This document shows, piece after piece, positions 58,647 to 64,000 of a stretch of DNA of 64,000 bases (positions within the stretch are counted from its first letter, which is position 1; each line of letters starts with the position of its first letter). Under the pieces are notes generated by a model. That model was not told the DNA's origin. It searched no databases and worked only from the letters and a program-made list of their open reading frames with translations. Position numbers and translations under genes: made by a program. This stretch comes from JACQGZ01 sp036004665 (GTDB taxonomy: Bacteria > Sysuimicrobiota > Sysuimicrobiia > Sysuimicrobiales > Humicultoraceae): the NCBI GenBank assembly GCA_036004665.1, contig DASYRG010000020.1, positions 1 to 64,000 of the forward strand, given 5' to 3'.

Positions 58647-59879
58647 TTATCCTCCTGCACTAGCCTCGCCGACGTCGGTGATGACTTCCTCGGTGATCTC
58701 CTCGCCGCCCGGACCGCCCACGCCCGCCCGCACCATCTCTTTGATCTGCTCCTCGTACTGTCCGCGGAAGCGAAACCCGTGCGAGCGATCGGGGACGTGT
58801 TGGATCTTCTCCTTGACCCAGGTCTTGTAGGTGTCCTTGCTCTCTTTCCACATCGCCCACTGACTGGCGTTGTCGGTGAAGGCGGATTCGTTGACCATCG
58901 TGATGCAGTCCTCCACCGGACAGACCGCCTCGCAGACGCCGCAGCCGCAGCAGGCCTCCATGTTGGCGTCGTACAGTCCGTCAGGCGTGACGTCGAAGAC
59001 GGAGTCCGGACACTGCAGCCAACAGAGCGTGCACTTGATACAGGTGTCGAAGTCCACCACCGGCCGCATCGTCCGCGTGCTGAACTTCTTGAAGTAGGGG
59101 TTGCGCTCGGGGCGCCAGCCGCCCACGGCGGAGGTGGTCGGGTCGGCAAAACCGGCCCCACTGGCGATGCTGTTGATCGCCACCCCTTCCTTCAGTTCCC
59201 ACCACTTCGGCAGCTCGAACTCGAAGGGCGTGGTCGGGTCCCCCGTCCCCGGCGGCACCACCACGGCCTCAACGCGCTCGTAGGCCTTGCGCGCGGAGAG
59301 GATCTTAGCCTCGTTCTTCCACTCCTGGCGGATCGCCGCTTCGACGCTCTCGAGGTTCAGCAGTTCGGGCAGCAAACGGGCGATGGCGCCCAGGACGCGC
59401 ACGTCGGTGTGATCGTCCTTGTAGACCCACAACCCGGAGAAGGAGGGCAGCCCCGGGACGATCGCCATGTGGTAGGGCTGATCCTTGGCGTGGGCCATCT
59501 TCAGCAGGTCGTCGAAGGGCAGCATCGTCGTCACCAGGACGAAGCCGCCCGGTCTGGTCAGCCGGTTGATCGGCTGCAGCCCGTACCAGGCCCAGGATTC
59601 GACCCCCTTACACAGGGTATCGTCGACGGCGATGGAGACGTCCACGGCCTTGGGCTCATACTGCGCCATGGACGCCTGCAGCTCTTCTTCGGTGTCGGCA
59701 ACGATGGCGAAGTTCTTGGCGGGGACGCCGTTGCGCTCGGGGCTGTCCCCGTAGCGGCCGAAGGCGATGCCGGTCTTGCCCTGCTTCGTGGCCGCCAGCA
59801 CGATGCCCCGGCAGATGTTCTTGGCCAGGTTCTTCTGAAAGATCCCCCGGTAGACGACCTCGATCGAATGCGTGGCCAT
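58647..59879 (-). CDS. 2-oxoacid:ferredoxin oxidoreductase, fused gamma-delta subunit
   Basis: 410 residues. Residues 1-200 are the gamma (domain III) fold: MATHSIEVVYRGIFQKNLAK, RGIVLAATKQGKTGIAFGRY and VDDTLCKGVESWAWYGLQPI. Residues about 270-345 are a two-cluster ferredoxin (delta): DFDTCIKCTLCWLQCPDSVF and CCGCGVCEAVCPVEDCI (two C-x2-C-x2-C-x3-CP sets). Gamma-delta fusion and gene order gamma-delta, alpha, beta match the oxalate enzyme. The C-terminal 60 residues (KEKIQHVPDRSHGFRFRGQY) are unassigned. It starts 13 bases after the gntR stop. Confidence 0.92.
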   Translation of the reverse strand: MATHSIEVVYRGIFQKNLAKNICRGIVLAATKQGKTGIAFGRYGDSPERNGVPAKNFAIVADTEEELQASMAQYEPKAVDVSIAVDDTLCKGVESWAWYGLQPINRLTRPGGFVLVTTMLPFDDLLKMAHAKDQPYHMAIVPGLPSFSGLWVYKDDHTDVRVLGAIARLLPELLNLESVEAAIRQEWKNEAKILSARKAYERVEAVVVPPGTGDPTTPFEFELPKWWELKEGVAINSIASGAGFADPTTSAVGGWRPERNPYFKKFSTRTMRPVVDFDTCIKCTLCWLQCPDSVFDVTPDGLYDANMEACCGCGVCEAVCPVEDCITMVNESAFTDNASQWAMWKESKDTYKTWVKEKIQHVPDRSHGFRFRGQYEEQIKEMVRAGVGGPGGEEITEEVITDVGEASAGG

Positions 59880-59892
59880 GAAGCGGTCCTCC

Positions 59893-60633
59893 TCAGTCCT
59901 GACTGACCTGCAAGATCTCGCCGATTTCCTTCAGGTGTTGTTCCATCGCCTCACCGGCCCCCTCGGCGTCGCGCCGCCGAACAGCGGCCAGGATGCGGCG
60001 GTGCCCGTGCAGGGACCGTCTGGGACGGCCGCGCACCTGGAGCGACCGGGCGCGCGCCTCCTGCAGCAGGTCCATCAACACGTCGATGACCTTGAGGATC
60101 ACCTGGTTGCGCGCGGCCGTCGCCAGGCGATAGTGGAAGGCGGAGTCCTCTTCGACGCCGAGCCGACCGTGGGCAATCTCTTCCGCCTGACGCCCCAGGA
60201 TCGCCCCGAGCGCCTCCAGGTCTTCTTCGCTCGCTTGCACCGCCGCCCGGGACGCCACACCTGGCTCGATGAGGCGGCGCGCCTCCAGCAGGTCGGCCAG
60301 GAGATCCTTCCGCGTCCCGAGCACCGAGGCGAGCGGGGAGACGAGGGACTCCATGGTGAGCTCGCGCACCACGGTGCCTTCCCCCTGGCGGGGAACGACC
60401 AGCCCGGCCAGTTCGAGGACGCGGATGGCGTCCCGCACCGAGCTGCGGCTGACCCCGAACGCCTCGGCGAGTTCACGCTCTGCGGGGAGACGATCCCCCG
60501 GACGCAGGGCGCCATCGGCGATCTGACGCTGGATCTGCGCGGCGACCTCTTCATACACTTTGGTGCGCCGCACGCGCTCAAATTGGGATGGGGCCAGGGC
60601 TGCCGCGCTCAGATTCTTGACCTCTCTGCTCAA
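59893..60633 (-). CDS. GntR/FadR-family transcriptional regulator
   Basis: 246 residues from a TTG at 60633 (no better start is found; no ribosome site is seen). N-terminal winged helix: IADGALRPGDRLPAERELAE and AFGVSRSSVRDAIRVLEL (about 38-75). The C-terminal FCD domain is all-helical, with His ligands in DSAFHYRLATAA (about 163) and HGHRRILAAV (about 210), typical for binding a carboxylate with a metal. First gene of the 2-oxoacid oxidoreductase operon and most likely its local regulator. Confidence 0.92.
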   Translation of the reverse strand: MSREVKNLSAAALAPSQFERVRRTKVYEEVAAQIQRQIADGALRPGDRLPAERELAEAFGVSRSSVRDAIRVLELAGLVVPRQGEGTVVRELTMESLVSPLASVLGTRKDLLADLLEARRLIEPGVASRAAVQASEEDLEALGAILGRQAEEIAHGRLGVEEDSAFHYRLATAARNQVILKVIDVLMDLLQEARARSLQVRGRPRRSLHGHRRILAAVRRRDAEGAGEAMEQHLKEIGEILQVSQD

Positions 60634-60637
60634 GAAT
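60613..60637. repeat. Inverted repeat overlapping the gntR start codon
   Basis: ATTCTTGA (60613-60620) and TCAAGAAT (60630-60637), 8-bp perfect arms, 9-base spacer. The TTG start lies inside one arm, so it could be an operator or a hairpin that hides the start. Confidence 0.65.
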
Positions 60638-60645
60638 GGTCTGGT

Positions 60646-60657
60646 GGTCTGATGACC
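60646..60657. promoter_or_regulatory. Possible GntR/FadR operator
   Basis: GGTC-TGAT-GACC, a small palindrome 13 bases upstream of the gntR start; FadR-type regulators often bind GGT-n-ACC sites. Short arms keep confidence low. Confidence 0.4.
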
Positions 60658-60768
60658 GACATGTTCGACGCCTCTTATCTTACTCCTCCTTCTTGCACGG
60701 TCGTCCTGGGAACTGGCCTAATTCTACCCACGAAGGCCGCAGCCGCTTACCGTGATCTGCTTCGGGTA

Positions 60769-61287
60769 CTACGGAGAGGTCGCGGGGATCTTGGCCTCGA
60801 GAAGCCTGATGGCACGTTCGATCGCGCGCCGCCGGAACTCGGCCCGACGCTCCGGTTCCGGCTGACCACCCTGACCTGCGGGCGCACCCTGCCCGACGCC
60901 CGGCCCACGACGGACGCCTGATCCTCCGCCGGGAGGGCCGCCTGGACCCCCGGGCGGACGGCGGTCGGCTGCGCGCTCCCGTATCTCTTCCAGCGCTGCC
61001 CGCTGTTCGGCCGTGAGAACGGCAAAGACCTCGTCGGCGATGGCCTGCGCTGCCTCAACGTCCTCGGGCCGCATCTCCGCGAGGACACGCAGCCAGGGGA
61101 GGATCTTGGCCGCCTGTTCAGCGGAGACGGCATGCTCCTCCTCGCGTTCGAGAGCGATGACGGCCAGCGAGGCGCGCATACCCGGATCGGCCGCCGGACC
61201 CTGTCTCTGAGTTGATCCGGACGGGCCGTCGCCGTGGCCGCAGCCGGCGAGGGCGGCCGTCAGCGGGAGGATCAGGAGGCGGTTCAC
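60769..61287 (-). CDS. Hypothetical lipoprotein
   Basis: 172 residues. The N-terminus MNRLLILPLTAALAGCGHG has a good lipobox (LAGC, Cys16). A helical part follows (SAEQAAKILPWLRVLAEMRP, LTAEQRAALEEIRERAADRR) that recalls Spy/CpxP-like proteins, with a Gly/Pro-rich linker (about 108-135) and a basic last helix. It overlaps the ABC permease gene by 4 bases, so it may be an accessory of that exporter. No family is recognised. Confidence 0.7.
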   Translation of the reverse strand: MNRLLILPLTAALAGCGHGDGPSGSTQRQGPAADPGMRASLAVIALEREEEHAVSAEQAAKILPWLRVLAEMRPEDVEAAQAIADEVFAVLTAEQRAALEEIRERAADRRPPGGPGGPPGGGSGVRRGPGVGQGAPAGQGGQPEPERRAEFRRRAIERAIRLLEAKIPATSP

Positions 61288-62504
61288 TCAGACCGCAACG
61301 CCTCGATCGGGTCAAGGCGGCCCGCCCGCTGCGCGGGGTAGAGGCCGAAGAGGATCCCCACGGCCGCGGCAAACCCGAAGGCCAGGGCCACCGCCGAGGG
61401 GGTAATCAGCGTCGCCCATCCGGCCAGGGCGGTCACCGCGCGCGTGACGCCGATCCCCACGGCCACGCCCAGCAACCCGCCGGTGACGCTGAGGCTGACC
61501 GCCTCGACCAGGAACTGCACCAGGATGTCGCGGCGGGTGGCCCCCACCGCTTTGCGGATGCCGATCTCCCGCGTCCGCTCGGTGACCGAGACCAGCATGA
61601 TGTTCATGATGCCGATGCCCCCCACGATCAGCGAGACACCGGCGATGACGGCCAGCAGCACGGTGATCGTCCGGTTCACACCTTGGAAGGCTTCCACAAT
61701 GTCAGCCTGGTTGCGGATCAGGAAGTCAGGGTCACGGCCGTTGGCGATGCGATGGCGGCCGAGCAGGAGGTCTTCGACCAGGTGCAGCACCGTGTCCATT
61801 TGGTCGGGCGAGCGCACCTTGACGTAGAGCGCTCGGACGAATTTGACGCCGAAGAGCCGCTTCTGCGCGGACGTCAGGGGGACAAAGATCACGTCATCGC
61901 GGTCGTTGAAGCCGGTGGAACCCTTCCGTGCCATTACCCCCATCACCTGGAAGGTCGTCCGGTTGATCCGGATCTCTTGCCCGATCGCGTCCTCGTCGCC
62001 AAAGAGTGTCTCTTTGACCGTCCTCCCGATCACGGCCACGCGGGCCCGCGAGCGTAGGTCCTCCTCGGTGAAGAAGGCGCCCTCCGCCGGCTCCCAGTCG
62101 CGCACCTCGGGGAAATTGGATGTGACGCCGGAGATGTTCGTCATCGTATTCTGCGACCCGGCCACGACTTGGGCCTGGCGGTTGAACTCGCCCGCTACGG
62201 CCTCCACCCCTGGAATGGAGTCGGCGATGGCCTCGCCGTCCTCGGCCGTCAGCGACTGGGTACCGCCGATGCCGATGGTGAAGATGCCGCCGGCGCTCCT
62301 CCCGCGTCCGGGGATGACGGTGAGGAGGTTCGTGCCCAGCGCCGCGATCTGTTGTCGCGTGCTCTCCCGTGCGCCGGCGCCGATGCTGATCGTCGTCACC
62401 ACGGCGGCGACGCCGATGATCACTCCGAGCCCGGTGAGAATCGAGCGGAGCGGGTTTGCCGTCAGCGCCCGCAGGGCGATCCGCGCGCCGGCCCACAGCG
62501 GCAC
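61284..62504 (-). CDS. MacB-like ABC transporter permease
   Basis: 406 residues. The N-terminal helix and start ALRALTANPLRSILTGLGVI (about 10-29), the large MacB periplasmic core (about 50-270) and the C-terminal FtsX domain with three helices: GGIGIMNIMLVSVTERTREI (about 290), IGIRKAVGATRRDILVQFLV and the final LYPAQRAGRLDPIEALRSE are all characteristic. It overlaps the ATPase stop by 1 base. Type VII ABC systems act by mechanotransmission in export of peptides, toxins or lipoproteins. Confidence 0.95.
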   Translation of the reverse strand: MPLWAGARIALRALTANPLRSILTGLGVIIGVAAVVTTISIGAGARESTRQQIAALGTNLLTVIPGRGRSAGGIFTIGIGGTQSLTAEDGEAIADSIPGVEAVAGEFNRQAQVVAGSQNTMTNISGVTSNFPEVRDWEPAEGAFFTEEDLRSRARVAVIGRTVKETLFGDEDAIGQEIRINRTTFQVMGVMARKGSTGFNDRDDVIFVPLTSAQKRLFGVKFVRALYVKVRSPDQMDTVLHLVEDLLLGRHRIANGRDPDFLIRNQADIVEAFQGVNRTITVLLAVIAGVSLIVGGIGIMNIMLVSVTERTREIGIRKAVGATRRDILVQFLVEAVSLSVTGGLLGVAVGIGVTRAVTALAGWATLITPSAVALAFGFAAAVGILFGLYPAQRAGRLDPIEALRSE

Positions 62505-63202
62505 TAACGCACCTCCGCCGGCGCGGGCCGCGTTAGATTCCGTTCGTCCCGCTCGATCCGGCCGTCCCGAAACCGTACGATCCGTTTGGCGTGCGCGGCC
62601 ACGTCCGGCTCGTGCGTCACCAGCACGATCGTGATGCCCTCGTTGTTGAGCCCGGCCAGCAGTCCCATGATCTCGGCGCTGGTGGCTGTGTCGAGGTTCC
62701 CTGTCGGCTCGTCAGCCAGGATCACCGACGGTTCCATCACCAGCGCCCGGGCGATGGCCACGCGCTGCTGTTCGCCACCCGACAGCTGCGTGGGCAGGTG
62801 GTGGGCCCGCCCTCCCAGGCCGACGCGCTCCAGCATCGCCTGGGCGCGGGCGCGCTCGAACCGCCCGGCGTAGACCATCGGCAGTTCCACGTTTTCGATG
62901 GCAGGCGTGCGCGGCAGCAGGTTGAAGGATTGGAAGACGAAGCCCAGCCGCTGGTTGCGCAGGTGCGCCCGCTCCCGGTCGGAGAGCGCGGCCACATCAG
63001 CGCCGTCGAAGAGGCAGCGGCCCGTGGTGGGGCGATCCAGCAACCCCAGGATGTTCATGCAGGTGGACTTGCCCGAGCCGGAGGGTCCCATCACGGCGAC
63101 GAACTCGCCCATAGCGATCCGCAGCGTGACGCCGCGCAGCGCCGGTACGTCTACGGCACCCATCCGGTAGACCTTGGTCACGGTGTCCAGTTCCAGCCGC
63201 AT
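62504..63202 (-). CDS. ABC transporter ATP-binding protein (MacB-type ATPase)
   Basis: 232 residues from the ATG at 63202; a GTG at 63217 in the same frame is an alternative. Walker A GPSGSGKSTCMNILG (about 39-53), Q-loop FVFQSFNLLPR, signature LSGGEQQRVAIARALVMEP (about 140), Walker B VILADEPTGNLD and H-loop VTHEPD are complete. LolD/MacB-type. It lies in a operon adaptor-ATPase-permease, with a 20-base gap to the adaptor gene. Confidence 0.96.
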   Translation of the reverse strand: MRLELDTVTKVYRMGAVDVPALRGVTLRIAMGEFVAVMGPSGSGKSTCMNILGLLDRPTTGRCLFDGADVAALSDRERAHLRNQRLGFVFQSFNLLPRTPAIENVELPMVYAGRFERARAQAMLERVGLGGRAHHLPTQLSGGEQQRVAIARALVMEPSVILADEPTGNLDTATSAEIMGLLAGLNNEGITIVLVTHEPDVAAHAKRIVRFRDGRIERDERNLTRPAPAEVR

Positions 63203-63222
63203 CGATGGCGCCCGCACCCCGC

Positions 63223-64000
63223 CTAGGGCGGTGGGCCCGGCGGTCCCTGCGGCCGGGTCGGCGTGGGCCGGCGCTGGAACTGGGGCGCAAAGGGGTTGCG
63301 CGGCTGCTGCGAAGGGGCCTCCTGGCCGCGCCGTGCTTCGCCCAGATAGACCACCTCACCCTCGCGCAGCCCGTCGAGGACCTCCATCATGCGCCCGTCC
63401 GTCCCGCCGACGCGCACCAACCGTGGAGTCAGCCGCTCCCCGTTGGCGATCAGCACCGCGGTGGCCTGGCCGCCGCGCAGCGCCTCGCGGGGAATGAGCA
63501 GCACCCCTTCCCGCCGCAGCAGGATGAACTCCGCCTCCACAGTCATCCCGAAGCGCAGCCGCCGCCCCGGGTCAGTCACCTCCACCGTGACCTCATACTG
63601 CACAACATTGTTCACTGTCTGCGCGGTGGGAGAGATCGCGCGCACCCGACCGGTGAAGGTCTCTCCCGCCAGTCCTTCGGTGCTGACCTCCGCCGCCAGC
63701 CCCGCGCGGATCTGGGCGATGTCGGCTTCGTCCACCATCACGTTCGCCAGCAGCGGCCGGTCAACGGCCAGGGTGAGGACGGCGGTGCCTCCGGAGGCGC
63801 TGCCGATGACCGATTGCCCTACCTCGACGGAGCGGACGACGACGATGCCAGCGATCGGCGCGCGGATCCTCGTTTCGGCGAGGCGCGCCTCCGCGTTCGC
63901 CAAGTTACTGGCGGCCTGCGCGACCTCGGCCCGCGCGGCGGCGATCTCTTGACGGCGCACCGGATCTTCGAGCCGTCCCGCCTGGGCCTGCGCCAGGGCT
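63223..64000 (-). CDS. MacA-like periplasmic adaptor, partial (5' end beyond window)
   Basis: About 259 residues visible, the frame still open at 64000. Coiled-coil ending (EVAQAASNLANAEARLAETR), second lipoyl half RIRAPIAGIVVVRSVEVGQ, beta-barrel and membrane-proximal domains (VNNVVQYEVTVEVTDPGRRL, LLIPREALRGGQATAVLI), and a Pro-rich C-terminal tail (about last 40 residues). This is the adaptor of the ABC exporter encoded downstream. The N-terminal anchor cannot be seen. Confidence 0.92.
   Translation of the reverse strand, partial: ALAQAQAGRLEDPVRRQEIAAARAEVAQAASNLANAEARLAETRIRAPIAGIVVVRSVEVGQSVIGSASGGTAVLTLAVDRPLLANVMVDEADIAQIRAGLAAEVSTEGLAGETFTGRVRAISPTAQTVNNVVQYEVTVEVTDPGRRLRFGMTVEAEFILLRREGVLLIPREALRGGQATAVLIANGERLTPRLVRVGGTDGRMMEVLDGLREGEVVYLGEARRGQEAPSQQPRNPFAPQFQRRPTPTRPQGPPGPPP

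Noticed and set aside
56306..59879. Plain pyruvate:ferredoxin oxidoreductase annotation
   Set aside because: The substrate motif is YPIRP instead of YPITP and the second pocket loop follows oxalate oxidoreductase, so a pyruvate label would be misleading.
1..64000. CRISPR arrays, insertion sequences, prophage or integrase genes
   Set aside because: No spaced direct repeats, transposase motifs or phage genes were seen in either strand.

Overview
The window is about 64 kb of GC-rich bacterial chromosome, cut at both ends inside multi-gene efflux operons. It is densely packed, mostly on the minus strand, with many ATGA/GTGA overlaps. The mix of features includes T-box leaders for Met and Pro, an FMN riboswitch, a c-di-GMP-I riboswitch, an archaeal-type ProRS, a K+-independent H+-pyrophosphatase, an anaerobic-type 2-oxoacid:ferredoxin oxidoreductase, a PDO-like redox selenoprotein, RND/MacAB-type export and TTT transporters. 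This suggests an uncultured, possibly thermophilic or moderately anaerobic lineage outside Proteobacteria (Sysuimicrobiota/Chloroflexota/Armatimonadota-like). The placement is an inference; no rRNA is present.

Layout: 1-4.5 kb RND pump, adaptor and TetR repressor with its operator. 4.5-7.2 kb ComB-like phosphatase, M48 protease, TatD nuclease. 7.2-11.5 kb epimerase, membrane protein, split methionyl-tRNA synthetase, GNAT. 11.4-13.8 kb two-gene split MetE-like methionine synthase under a Met-specific T-box. 13.8-15.3 kb methyltransferase and an AT-rich truncated DUF1801 fragment, possibly acquired. 15.4-19.6 kb four-gene ligase cluster (GCS2-type carboxylate-amine ligase, circularly permuted ATP-grasp, RimK-like ATP-grasp, esterase). 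19.7-26.3 kb MBL hydrolase, DUF2007-DHDPS fusion, RsmI, DUF1905 protein, ring-cleavage dioxygenase, MFS transporter and a membrane protein. 26.4-30.4 kb MBL hydrolase, two tandem PAS proteins and an MrfA-type helicase. 30.5-31.4 kb tRNA-Leu(CAG) and a gene-poor stretch carrying an apparently orphan c-di-GMP riboswitch. 31.4-35.8 kb small DNA-binding proteins, CHRD protein, a UGA-interrupted selenoprotein, Spy-like/anti-sigma/ECF sigma operon. 35.8-38.3 kb amidohydrolase and riboflavin transporter RibU under an FMN riboswitch. 38.3-43.7 kb YbaK deacylase, DUF3179, glucoamylase, ProRS with Pro T-box. 43.8-51 kb thioredoxin/DUF4395, acyltransferase, TerC, KimA-like permease, H+-PPase. 51-56.2 kb GlcNAc-kinase-like, NagA and TctABC transporter, translationally coupled. 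56.3-60.6 kb oxalate-oxidoreductase-like complex with its GntR regulator. 60.8-64 kb MacAB-like ABC exporter.

The strongest points for follow-up are: (1) a two-thioredoxin-domain redox protein whose active site is encoded U-P-H-C with an in-frame UGA and a correctly placed SECIS-like hairpin, which simple gene calling splits in two; (2) a 2-oxoacid:ferredoxin oxidoreductase with the YPIRP active-site signature of oxalate oxidoreductase but lacking the switch-loop Asp; (3) an uncharacterised amidoligase/ATP-grasp cluster likely to make a small peptide-like metabolite; and (4) a c-di-GMP riboswitch with no recognisable target gene.
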